Source of the DNA: Hevea brasiliensis
Taxonomy: Eukaryota > Streptophyta > Magnoliopsida > Malpighiales > Euphorbiaceae
Assembly (NCBI RefSeq): GCF_030052815.1
Contig: NC_079505.1
Location: 72,972,701 to 73,036,700 of the forward strand
DNA: 64,000 nucleotides
Direction: 5' to 3'
Below the pieces are notes generated by a model. The model was not told where the DNA came from. It worked only from the letters and a program-made list of their open reading frames with translations, and ran no database searches. Both the position numbers and the translations under genes were made by a program. Positions 51,186-63,105 of the stretch are shown one piece after another (positions within the stretch are counted from its first letter, which is position 1; every line of letters begins with the position of its first letter).

Positions 51186-52178
51186 TGTCACACCCTACTC
51201 CCCTGTAAGATGCAACATAATCCCGTAGTACACCTAATGAATTACCGTACTTCGCCTACCGATAACCTATTAGATATACTACAAAGGATTTTAAAACAAT
51301 TTTCGTGCAATTTAAATCATCGATTAAAATCTAGTGTTATAAAATTTTTTTCAAAATTTCGACAAAGTGCCGGCTGTATTTTGAGAAAACAGTTCTTCAA
51401 TCCTGCAAAAGAAAATGCTCCCAATATGTTTTCTCAAATACAACTCCAATAACTTCATTTCAATTCACAATTCAAATCTCAATAAACAATCAATTCATTT
51501 TCAAACTAATCTCATCATAAAGAAACATTTTATTGATTACAAGATTCAAAATTAATATTACAAAACTATTCAGATAAATGAAATCCCAAACTTACATTTA
51601 CAATAATTTACATTTAATTACATACTAAAATATTTTACAAGAGTTTTTATACAACTGCTCAAATAATTTACATACATATTATTACATGCATACATCAAAA
51701 CCTATGTACATGGGTATACCTATGATATACCTGGAGCTGATCTGAATGTATCTTCAAAGAAATTTACTCACTGCTCTATGCTCTTCTTGCCTGCGACAGC
51801 ATACAAAGCTATCGCTGAGTGGTGAACTCAGTGGTGCACAACTATAATTTAAAACATAGTACAATATACATTGACAAAATTTACAGTAAATAATTTGAAA
51901 ATCTGAATACTCATCAAATTCCAAAACTCAAAATATTCATTGTCAATAATGTGAATCATTTGTATAAAATGACTTCGATCATGAAGTTCAATTTATCAAA
52001 TCATAACTAACCATTTAGGTAATCCCAATAAAATCAATTATACATAAATCATAATTGAAATCACAATTCTTTACCATTCAAAAGCCATTCTGTATCTTAA
52101 AAACCATGCTGTATCTCAAAAATCATTCTTTATCTCACTAACTATGCAAGACTAATCCGAAAGGGCCATATTCGATGT

Positions 52179-52248
52179 GATTCTAACTCCCTATGGTCGG
52201 GGAGGTCGAATCAGATTCTAACTCCCTATGGTCGGGGAGGTCGAATCA
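52179..52248. repeat. 35-bp tandem duplication in the solo LTR
   Basis: GATTCTAACTCCCTATGGTC and the next 15 bases occur twice in direct succession with no mismatch, so this is recent. Confidence 0.9.
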
Positions 52249-52296
52249 TCGTGCACAGTACCATCACAATAATGAATCTTCTGCAAGGGCCATAAC

Positions 52297-53403
52297 TGTA
52301 ACACCCTAGGCAAATCCCACATCGACAAAACACGGGAGAGATGCTGGGTTCATAAGTTGATAGTTCGTAACCCCTATTGACGCGTTTTAAAACCGTGAGG
52401 GCTTCAGCCCAGAGCGGACAATATCACTAGTGGGCCGGGCCATTACATTTGTGGTATCGAGCGCTCGCGTGCAACCTTGAGCGATGGTGGGGCAAACCTC
52501 GGCGAGGCGAGTCCCATAAGGGGGTGGATTGTAACACCTAGGCAAATCCACATCGACAAAACACGGAGAGATGGTGGGTTCATAAGTTGATAGTTCGTAA
52601 CCCCTATTGGCGCGTTTTAAAGCGTGAGGGCTTGACCCGAGGCGGACAATATCACTAGTGGGCGGGCCATTACATTTGTGTTATCGGGCGCTCGCGTGTC
52701 CTATTGGGCGATGGTGGGGCAAACCTCGGCGAGAATTCGAGTCCCATAAGGGGGTGGATTGTAACACCTAGGCAAATCCACATCGACAAAACACGGGAGA
52801 GATCTTTGGGTTCATAAGTTGATGGTTCGTAACCCCTATTGACGCGTTTTAAAACCGTGAGGGCTTGACCAGCGCACAATATCACTAGTGGTAGGGCCAT
52901 TGCGATGTGGGATTTGCCTAGGTGTTACAATCCACCCCGCTTATGGGACTCGGCGTCTCCGAGGTTTGCCCCACCATCGTTCAAGGTTGCACGAGCGCTC
53001 GATACCACAAATGTACTGGCCCGGCCCACTAGTGATATTGTCCGCTCTGGGCTGAAGCCCTCACGGTTTTAAAACGCGTCACTAGGTGTTACGAACCACC
53101 AACTTATAAACCCAGCATCTCTCCCGTGTTTTGTCGATGTGGGATTTGCCTAGGGTGTTACAATCCACCCCGCTTATGGGACTCAGCGTCCTCGCTGAGG
53201 TTTGCCCCACCATCGATCAAGGTTGCATGCGGAGCGGCTCTGATACCACAAATGTAATGGCCCGGCCCACTAGTGATATTGTCCGCTCTGGGCTGAAGCC
53301 CTCACGGTTTTAAAACGCGTCACTAGGGGTTACGAACCATCAACTTATAAACCTAGCATCACTCCCGTATTTTACCGATGTGGGATTTGCCTAGGGTGTT
53401 ACA
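52297..53403. mobile_element. Palindromic concatemer of a TRIM element
   Basis: Forward LTRs lie at 52297-52447 (151 bp), 52530-52674 and 52760 to about 52902. They are joined by about 82-85-bp interiors that start with a tRNA-Met-type primer site (GTGGTATCGAGC) and end with a polypurine tract (AAGGGGGTGGAT). At about 52903 the orientation flips: a 27-bp LTR fragment, an interior, an LTR at 53012-53162, an interior and an LTR at 53253-53403, all inverted. The outer ends are TGTAACACCCTAGG and its complement. One perfect ATAAC duplication flanks the whole (52292-52296, 53404-53408). No coding sequence. Confidence 0.93.
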
Positions 53404-56310
53404 ATAACGATAAAATAAACTTAGATCTAACCTCAAATCAGAGGAAAATCTAAGCCTGTGCACGTACCATGGTAATCACAACACAACTAACTCCATTGTC
53501 TTCTCAACAAATGAGAGAGACGGGTAATAACCTAGTCAAACATCTATAGTGAGATATAAAACAATATCACAATCCTTTTAGTGAGCATAAATCACAATAT
53601 AATTCGATTCAAATTCAATTCCAATATCCAATAATTTTTATGCTCATCATAATTCAAATCATAAATTTACATTTTTCCATGAAAATTACCATCACAATTC
53701 AAAACATGTTCTATCACAATTTTCCTAAAACATAATTTATTCAATCCATAACAATGCTTGATACTTGTGGAAATACCATTTCACAAAGCTAAATTCATAC
53801 ATACTATAACAATTTCAATAATCATTGAATTAAATCCAATGTTTGTTAAACATAATACATAAGAAAAATATGTCATTTAATCATATGAAATATTCAAAAC
53901 AAAATCAGTTAAAAACTAGTTGTGCACAAACCTCTGATAACCGTCTCTTGGCTCTGACTCAGTGTTTCCTTCCCCTTTCCCTGAGTCTTTGCTAACTGAG
54001 AAACACAATTTGAAGTGTTTCAGTACTTAATTAAACTGTCTCTAACGATAATGTTTGATAATTAATTCACTGAATGCTATTATTTGCTTAATCAACCTAA
54101 TATGTAGACCCTCGATGCATTCTAGGTAAATTAGGTTTTAATGTTATCAATATGTCACATTCAATAGTCTTTTAGGGTTGGTACATGTTACCAAATTCAT
54201 TTCCGTGTATACTGCATTTTCTTGTAATTTGCTGGATTTCGGGATACTAGTTTGACCTAGCCGGACGACCTAGTTCCCTCGGTGTTCGGGTTTCGGTCAA
54301 AACTACAAACTTATAGATCTATGTCTTATTGAACGCGGGGAAAAATTTCAGGTCATTCTGAGTTATGTAGACCAAGTTATGGTCATTTTACTATTGCTGG
54401 TCAAATTGCATCAAAATTGATCACTTTAAGCCATTTTAGGTCATTTTAGGTTCGGCCAGTTTTTGGATCCGAACTTGTGCAAGCTGTTTGACTTGCTTAT
54501 GGTCATTTCTGGGCTTTGGTGTCTTCACAAGACTTGTAGATATGGGTCTTAACTATTCATGGTCAAAATTTCAGGTCAATTGGACCTGTTTTGAGTGAGT
54601 TATGGCCTAAACACTAACTGCTGCCCAAATGGTCAATTTTCAAGCCTTATTTGCACTTAATCCGGATTTGGTCATTTTTCAAGCTACCTTGCAAGCAGAA
54701 TTTTGGCAAGCTTCCTTCATGAAAGTTGGCACATTTTGTGCCTAGTTTCACCTTCAATTAGTCTCATACCAATTGGAGCCACACACTTAAAGTTATAGGC
54801 CTAAAACTCAAACTGCCTTATTGCAATTCTTGCATACACATCAAGCATCACTTTTAACACTCACCAAACTTAACATTCAAGCCAATTCTGGTTGTACCAT
54901 GACCTAAAAATAATTCACAACACATTATAGGTCATTTTGGCAGCTTACAATTACATTCAATGTGCACCAACAAGTGCAGAATTTGCCCAACTCAATTTAC
55001 AACAATTCAATCACCAATTCATGCTCATATACATGTCCCACTTCACACCACCATATATACACTCAAACTGCCATAACAACCAACACATTTTAACATCATT
55101 ATTCCATAAACCAAGCATGAATTCCAGCATTCTTCAAGAGTTAGCAAACTACCACAATGGTACACTTACATTCCATTACTTCCCAAGCTTTAAATTTCAT
55201 TTTACATTTACATATACTAAGTATACATCACCCAAACAATTTCCTACACAATATACATTTAATCAATCATTTAATTCACCATTTACAAGCAAAAATAAAC
55301 TGCCTTCAAGGTGTTTCCATGGCTGCCAACAGTACACATTCCCATTCAACATCAAACCTCAAAAATTTCTTCATAAATCAAACACCCATAACATGCTTAC
55401 AAACTTTAACAAAGCAATATTCAAAAACTCAAACTTACCTATTTGGAAATTCTTCAAAACCTCATCAAAACTTCTTGAAATTGCTATCAAACTCTTCCTT
55501 GTGATGTGGGGATTAAAATTACTTAAGACAAGTAAGGAAAATTCAACTTGAAAATGGGTGGAGTGTGGCATGCAAATGGGGCGGCCATGGGAGGATTTTG
55601 GAGTTCTTGAATTCGGCAATGGTGAGTTGAATGAGGAAGATGAAGGTGCTGCATGAAGTGGTTGTCCACTTAGGTGTAAATGGCTCCCACTAACTCTCCA
55701 CTAAAGTTTATTTAATTAATATTATGTTAAAGTTTAATTATTTAAGTTATTTCCCATTTCTTTCAACATTTATATTATGTACCACACTTTTAATTTTTCA
55801 TTATATTTTCCAAGTGTAATATTATTTATTTTTAATAGACATTTAGATCAAAAGACAACTCGGGGTGTCAAGTGACCACAATGCCCCTGTTCGGGTTGTA
55901 TTCCCGATTTTTCGGTAACACCGGGTTTTGTCCGTTTTTCGATTTCTCACTTTTCTTTGTACTAATTATTTAATTTTTCTTTGATATTTCTAATGATATT
56001 TATACTTCAATAAATATTTATTTGAGTCCTAAAAATATTTTCCAGGGTTCCCCTCGGTCCAGGGCTAGTCAACGGTCTACACCGTGACTTCCCGGTGCGG
56101 TCACTCATCGCTAGAGTTCTTGGCTCGCTTAACTTGGTTACATCTCTTTGCTATTATTTTTCCTTTATTTTTCTTGTATTTTCTTTTCTTGTATTTCATT
56201 ATTTTATGTCTCCTCACTTATATCGAAGTGTAGTTCTAGGCATCCTAGTTGTCCGGACAACACTGGTCACCGGAATAGTAGTACGCACTACCGAACATAG
56301 GGGTGTTACA

Positions 56311-57030
56311 AACTGAGCAACTTTCCCATGATTAGTTTGTAATGTGTTAAAATCAATCCCCATAACCAACCCCTACTTGTTACAATTAGCCTACAAAACA
56401 AATTTATGATATAGGTGCATCGATAATCTTGAGAAGTGAACCCATGCAACAACCTTAAATGGAGGCTCAATATTAGTGACAAAGATGGATTCCACATTTG
56501 TATAATAAGATAATGCCCAAAAATGTCCTAAGGACCATCCATTAAAGCCATGACAAGATCACCACTATTATTAGAAAATTTTTTGCTTAGACTTAGTCTA
56601 CTATGAATCCAAGATACAACATGTATGATGAAACTCACATATTTGAGTCTTGGGTCTATGATAAACCAAGTTTAGGTAAGTATTTCTCAGCAACTGATAA
56701 CACATTGGTCTCCCCAGCAGCTTAACTACCATTGTGTTTTGCCACAAGGCCTAGAACTTTTCATTAAATCGACTAGACAAATGAATAGAAAAGCTACTAC
56801 CCAAATCATAGACAGTAATATTGTTTGGAAAACACTTTTTCATGTCCATTAGAAGAGCACTTGCTCCACCACCACCACCATGAACAAGGTTTTCTTGAAA
56901 AGGAAGACTCCATACATGGAGTATGTTATCATCCATCATAGTAATATCCTAAAAACGAACTCATTTTTATTGTACAATAATCATTAGTAGAATTAGAACT
57001 CCAAACAACTTCGCTTGTGCTCTCTAGAGG
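56311..57030 (-). pseudogene. LINE ORF1 (DUF4283-like) remnant, first half
   Basis: Minus-strand frames read YDLGSSFSIHLSSRFNEKF, then MVVKLLGRPMCYQLL, then PFKVVAWVHFSRLSMHLY and GIDFNTLQTNHGKVAQ. These are spaced landmarks of the DUF4283 domain in ORF1 of plant L1 LINEs, although their order is partly disturbed. Stops and shifts interrupt it. The frame resumes at 51185 beyond the solo LTR. Confidence 0.6.
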
Positions 57031-57035
57031 AGCTT

Positions 57036-59669
57036 TGTAACACCCCTAATTTTTAAATTTATTATTTTTGGGCAAATATTGATATTTTAATTTTACTTAA
57101 ATTTTAGGAAATTATTTGAGATTTTTCAGATTTTCGAAATCGGGTTTGATTTTCCGAAAATATAAAACTTTGATGATTTTTAAAAATTAATTTAAAGACC
57201 ACGTGATAAAACTAAAAATATATTTGGAGTCTACAAATTTTTCTGAGTTTTCTAGAATTTTTTTCAGAATTTTTGGGCCTCATTTTCGGTCTCAGGGCAG
57301 AGTAAAAAATTCAAAATTTTGTATCCTGAATCGAACCGGCCGAATCGAATCGGATCGGATCGGACCGGTCGAATCGGACCGGCTCCTTCATCCTTTTTCT
57401 TCCTCCCCGCGCGCATCCCGACCCCTCTCTCTTTCTCTCCCGTTTTCTCTCTCCTCCCTCCTCCCCTCGCCACACCGCCGCCACCCCAGCTCAGCGGCGT
57501 GCCACCCCACCACCTCCCCACGGCCGGCCGACGCTCCAGGCGGCCGAAAAACGCCCGCGAACGCCACCCCTGCGTGCTCGTGACGCTTTGTCTTCCCGGT
57601 CGATCTGGCCACCAATCGGGCCGAGTCTTATGTCTAAACCCATATACACCTCGAGAGCTTTCCATAGACACCAAGAACACCAAAATCCATTGAGCGATTT
57701 GTCCAATTTTTGTCCAGGAAGTTTTAGCCTATTTTGACTTTTGGGCTAGATTTCTCGCAAACCGTGAACCCCACGAGAAAATCGAGAGTACTAGAGCACT
57801 CCACTCGTCGAGAGCTTCGCGGCAATATAAATTTCAAAATTTTTCGACAACGTTTTTCGATGGGTCCCATGGAATTTCGCAGTATTTTTCCGAGCATTAA
57901 ATGAGCTTAGAAAATTTCGTAAAAATTTTTATACTAACCCCTGTGTTGTGGGCTTCGTGTAGGTATCTTCAATTCGCGGAAATTCGACAGTTGTCCGAGT
58001 CTGTGAATTTCCAGTCAGACAGACCGGCTACCGAAAAGGTCTCCGAATTGGATCGAGATTTTGGCTACCCACTATTGTCAAACGTCCCAAGCACGTTCCA
58101 GGAGTCGGAATCGGCATAGGTAAACTCGAACTTTACTTTTTCGTAATTTTCTAGTGCTTAAATGGGATGAAAAATCCATAAAATATTCGTGGTAGCTCAG
58201 AAAATTATAATTCTTTTTGCAATAGCCTAGTAATATTGCTAGGGACCGCGGGGCAAAGTTTTAAAATTTTTAGAGCTTATTTGGGTAGTTTTTGCAAAAA
58301 TGATCAATTATAAGGACTAAACTGTAAATTTACATATTGTGATTGATGACTGTTTGAATGGGCCCAGGAGGGGCTGTGTGATGTGATTGAGTTGTGAGTG
58401 TATGATTTGCGAATATAGAAGTGCGTTTTGAGCCCTTTTGCAGGTTGGGTAGGTCCTAGATATAGGGGAGACTCTGCCGGATTTTCGGCACGACTTAGAA
58501 CGTACTTGGTCATTTTTTTAGTTTGTATTGAGTCAAATTTATTAAATGATTGTAATGAAATTGTCAGGTAAGCCGGGACAGCCTTCTTCCTCCGCCCAGC
58601 CGCCACAGTGACCGCTATCAAGTCTGTGAGTAAAATATTAATTTTAATTGTAATTTCGATATTATTATATGTTTAAGCATGCCCATGCATCACTTATATG
58701 TATGTATCTATGTAGTTAAACTCTAGGCACGTTTTATGTTGCATTCACAACTGTTAAAGTACCATGGATGTTGTTGTGGTAATTTGGAGCAGTGTGCGTG
58801 CGTTGGCATGCGTGTGATGTGGTGTTGGCTATGGATAGGACGAGTAGACACGGCTTGAGATCTTTGCTGGGACCCGGTCCTTCGGGGTAGACACGGCTTG
58901 AGTTCTTCACTGGGACCCCGATTTGGTTTATTAAGCGAAAGTCCGGCTTGAGTTCTTCGCTGGCACAGGTTGGATTTAAGAGAGCTGTATAGGGGATCAG
59001 CTCCCATATATTATGATTGATATTACTGGGTGTGTGAGTGCTCCAAATTACCTTTTTGCTGTTATGATGTGAAAATATTGCTGATGTTGCATTTCACTCT
59101 ACAGGGTGCATTAGTTTTAGATAGTTATAGAGATTATGGTTAAAATTGATATTTTACTCTCTGAGTCGAACGCTCACTCCTGTTCAATATTTTTTCAGGC
59201 CACAGGAGGATATTTTTGAGGTTAACCTGCTTTTCTCCCTCGCAGGTCGTTAAGTAATGTTTGTATAAACCTGTTAACTCTTAGAATTTCCGCATGTGTT
59301 AGAAATATTTATTGAATTGGATCTGTAATATAAATTTTTATTTTGGACCTGTAAACTTATTGTTTTATGCATGTTTGATGGATTGGATAAGGGAGCTGAG
59401 CTCCCATTTATTTTTATAACATTTGAGTATGTGGAGGGTGAGCTGAGCTCCCCAATTGATTATTTATTGTGTTTACAGGTCGGGTGAGTCAAAACTCCTC
59501 GTTGAAAGGTCCATTTTATGGCCGGACTCTGTCCGGTTGAATTCTTGAAACTGGGCCCAAATGGGCCTTAGAGTTGGGTTAATGAATAGTTAGGCTTACT
59601 ACGAGCCTCGGGGGCTTTAGGCTGGCCCAGGTCCTAGTGCCAGTCCGGTCCATAGGTTGGGTCGTGACA
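57036..59669 (+). repeat. 5' LTR of the Tekay/Del-like element
   Basis: Starts TGTAACACCCC and ends GGGTCGTGACA. It is homologous to the inverted solo LTR at 22760-25211 but has an extra stretch at about 57545-57725. Open frames near 57203-57706 are GC-rich LTR sequence, not genes. Confidence 0.92.
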
Positions 59670-59673
59670 AATG

Positions 59674-59685
59674 TGGTATCAGAGC
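59674..59685 (+). other. Primer binding site, tRNA-Met type
   Basis: TGGTATCAGAGC lies four bases after the LTR and is complementary to the 3' end of plant initiator tRNA-Met. Confidence 0.9.
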
Positions 59686-59896
59686 TTAGGCTCCAAATTC
59701 TTCGGGAATGTTTGTCTAAAGTGTTGGAAAGAGTCTACTAGGAGTCACATGCAGAAAATAGGGTCCACATTCGTCTTGCATTGTCATCTTTGCTTCTAGT
59801 TTCTGCTTCATATAATTATGTATAAATATGAGTCTATAGAGCTGTGGAACATGTTGTTTTGAATATTGTGGGCTAATGCTGCTGAATTTCAGGAAA

Positions 59897-61023
59897 ATGC
59901 GTAGAAGCAGGAGAGCTGCCATCGCACTGTCGGATGTGCTCGACGAGGTGTCGGACAGATGAGGCGCCTGCCCCGAGGAGGCGGGGTAGGAGGCTTAGAG
60001 CTGCTCAAGTAGAAGAGCAGCTGCCACCAGTGCAGGATCAGTCTTTTATGGCATAGGGTCCCATGGACCCAATGGCAGCTACTCTAGCTGGGTTGTAGAG
60101 AACCATCGATATGATGGCGCAGTATATGGTCCACCCTCCACAAAGGCAGATCCACCGCACCAAGAGGGGAACCTTACAAACAGATAATCAATTTCAAGAA
60201 GTTGGTGCCTGGTACTTATGATGTGTCAGACGATACATATCGGTTTTTGAATTCCTGCAGACACGCAGGAACAGAATTGCAGTTGACTGATAGAAAACTT
60301 ATAGAGTGTATGCAGCATGTCATGGGGCCTATGCCTAGACAATGGATGAATGACTAAATATTACCTCGGATGGAGGGTTTATCGTGGACTCAGTTTGTGA
60401 AACTGTTCATCAATCGGTTTGTACCAGAAAGTTTCAGAGATCAAAAGCAGTGGGCCTTTGAGGCCTTAAGGCGAGAATGGCAGTGCAGTAGATGAATATG
60501 CTCTGCATTTACGGAATTGAGCAGGTATGCCCCTACAGCAGTAGCTACAGAAACTATGAAGGTGAAGAGATTCCTAAAGGGGCTTGACAGGAGGTATGCA
60601 AACCTGGCCATGATGTCTGATCAGTCTTTTGATGTGGTAGTTGATCGAGCCAGACAGATAGAGATTAGCTATGCTGTGGATGACAGCGTAAGAGCAAAGA
60701 AAAACAGAGTAGAGGGTTCTTCAGGTGTTCCCCACTTGGGTGCTCCGGATAGTGGTGGCCAGAGTAATTACAGAGGAAGAAGTAGGAACAAAAAGAGTGG
60801 TTTTAGACACAAATCCCAAGGGTTTAGACCAGGGTACGGATCCAGCAGTGGTCACAGTTCGAGGTACAGCAGTTCTGGGTCTGGTTCAGGATCCTCCTTG
60901 GCACCTTGTGCACAGTGTGGAAGAGGACATTCAGGACCTTGTATGATGGGTTCAGGAGTATGCTTCAGGTGTGGCCAACCAGGTCACTTTGCTAGGGAAT
61001 GCCCCGTGTTCAGTGAGCCATAG
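59897..61023 (+). pseudogene. gag: Tekay/Del-like gag pseudogene
   Basis: It opens with ATG 59897, followed by an Arg-rich start and TGA at 59960. Capsid-like sequence runs at about 60180-60680 with a stop near 60356 and a frameshift near 60510. A Gly/Ser/Arg-rich linker follows. Two zinc knuckles close it: a short CAQCGRGHSGPC form (about 60906-60941) and a classic CFRCGQPGHFAREC (60961-61002). A single TAG at 61021-61023 separates gag from pol in the same frame. Confidence 0.87.
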
Positions 61024-62220
61024 ATGGGGTCACAGGGTTCTGTTGCAAATGTTCCTCGTCAGTTGTATCCACAGTGCTTCCAAAGCATGGCAGTGATCGA
61101 TTCGGTACCAGGCCAAAGACAAAGGGGACGTGGATTTGGAGGCAGATCAGGAGGTAGAAGTCAGTATCAGGGTTCTGCCACTCAAGGTAGGGGTCAAGCT
61201 CGGGTTTTCACCCTGACCCACCAGGATGCTCAGGCTTCCAATGCAGTTGTGGCAGGTATTCTTCTAGTCTGTTCCTATGAGGCTCGTGTTTTGATAGATC
61301 CGGGTGCTACGCACTCATTTGTCTCCCCTGTGTTTGCCATGAGATTGGGTAGAAACCCTACAACTTTAGAATGCCCTTTGTCGGTAGCTACCCCACTTAG
61401 TGACAACAAAAATGTAGATATGGTTTTTCCGGGTAGCCCAGTAGTAGTGGATGGAAAGATCCTCCCAGCAGACTTGGTTCCTCTACCAGTAATGGATTTC
61501 GATGTAATCTTCGGGATGGATTGGTTGGTAGACTGCAGGAACAAAAAGGTGTATTTCCACATACCTGGTGTGGAAGGGTTTAGTTTTGATGGTGACAGGA
61601 GCATGGCTCCATATAATTTGGTATCAGCAATTAGTGCTAGAAAAATATTGAGGCGTGGATGTCAAGGGTATTTGGCATTGGTGAGAAATACATCTGTAGA
61701 AGGTGTCAACATGGAAAATGTTTTTGTTGACAGAGAATTCATGGATGTCTTCCCTGAGGACCTTCCAGGGTTGCCACCAGGAAGGGAAATAGAGTTCTGC
61801 ATTAATGTTGTGTCGGGTACAAACCCCATATCAATGCCGCCTTACAGGATGGCACCAGCAGAATTGAAAGAGCTGAAGGAGCAACTACAGGAGCTTTTGG
61901 ATAAGAGTTTCATACGTCCGAGCACTTCACCTTGGGGTGCTCCTGTTCTATTTGTAAGAAAGAAGAATGGGTCATTGAGATTGTGTATTGACTATAGACA
62001 GCTGAACAAGGTGACTGTGAAGAACAAGTATCCACTTCCTCAGATCGATAATCTGTTTGATCAGCTCCAAGGTGCTAGATTCTTTTCCAAGATAGACCTG
62101 CGATCAGGCTACCATCAGTTGAGAATCAGGAATGAGGACGTGTCCAAAACGGTATTCAGGACAAGATATGGTCATTATGAGTTCTTGGTGATGTCTTTTG
62201 GATTCACTAATACTCACTAA
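61024..62220 (+). pseudogene. pol: Tekay/Del-like pol: protease and reverse transcriptase
   Basis: In frame with gag. An aspartic protease has [10 protein letters not shown] (active site at 61297-61311) and the FGMDWL segment near 61510. RT starts near 61840 and passes through [16 protein letters not shown] and [11 protein letters not shown]. The frame ends at 62220 because a 10-bp direct duplication (ACTCACTAAT) near 62205-62220 shifts it just before the catalytic centre. Up to that point the 398 codons are open. Confidence 0.92.
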
Positions 62221-63105
62221 TGCACCAGCAGCCTTCATGGACTTGATGAACTGGGTGTTCAAGCCATTTTTGGACCGTTTTGTCATCGTATTCATAGATG
62301 ACATTTTGGTATACTCTCGGACCGAGGAAGAACACGTGTGGCACTTGAGAATGGTATTGCAGACTTTGAGGGAGCACCAGCTATATGCCAAATTTTTAAA
62401 ATGTGAATTTTGGCTAGAAAGCATCTCATTTTTGGGACACGTGGTTTCTAGTGAAGGTATTCAAGTGGATCCCAAGAAAATTGAAGCTGTAACTGATTGG
62501 CTTAGGCCTACAACAGTAACTGAGGTACGAAGTTTTCTGGGTCTAGCTGGCTACTATAGGCGTTTTGTGCAAGATTTTTCCAGGATAGCGGCTCCCCTAA
62601 CTAAGTTAACTCGGAAGAGTATTCCATTCATTTGGACAGATGACTGTGAGGAGAGTTTCCAGAAGCTTAAGGGGTGTCTAACCACTGCCCCGGTGTTGAC
62701 ACTACCGATGAGTGGTGAAGGATATACCGTGTATTGTGATGCCTCCAGAGTTGGCTTAGGATGTGTTTTGATGCAGAATGGAAAAGTAGTGGCTTATGCT
62801 TCAAGGCAGCTGAAGAGGCATGAGCAGAACTACCCCACCCATGATTTGGAAATGACGGCTGTAATCTTTGCACTAAAAATCTGGAGACACTACTTGTATG
62901 GTGAAGTATGCGAGATATACACCGACCATAAGAGTTTGAAGTACATCTTCCAATAGAGGGATTTAAAATTGAGACAGAGGAGATGGATGGAGCTTCTGAA
63001 AGACTATGATTGCACCATCTAGTACCACCCTGGGAAGGCCAATGTAGTAGCAGATGCTTTGAGCAGAAAATCTTCTGGTAGCTTAGCGCAATTTCAGCAG
63101 AGAAG
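62198..63105 (+). pseudogene. pol: Tekay/Del-like pol: RT catalytic half and RNase H
   Basis: After the shift the frame carries RT catalytic FIDDIL (about 62290-62308), the thumb ([19 protein letters not shown]) and RNase H, from [10 protein letters not shown] to YTDHKSL, with its catalytic acidic residues. TAG codons at 62954-62956 and 63020-63022 interrupt it. The region ends with the ADALSRKSS linker and another frameshift near 63095. Confidence 0.92.

Larger units (their letters stand above)
51186..56310 (-). mobile_element. Solo LTR, long gypsy-type, minus strand, with TRIM insert
   Basis: On the plus strand it starts TGTCACACC and ends GGGGTGTTACA, flanked by a perfect AACTG duplication (51181-51185, 56311-56315). 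Without the 1.1-kb TRIM insert it is about 4.0 kb. It is related to the LTR at 46696-50138. A 35-bp tandem duplication lies at 52179-52248. A 204-residue frame at 54937-55551 is low-complexity LTR sequence. Confidence 0.9.

Noticed and set aside
52297..53403. Regularly spaced repeats that might suggest a CRISPR-like array
   Set aside because: The units are LTRs with primer site and polypurine tract, partly inverted, in a plant genome.
54937..55551. 204-residue open frame
   Set aside because: It is within a solo LTR, is low in complexity (Asn, Phe, His, Thr), and no domain is recognised.
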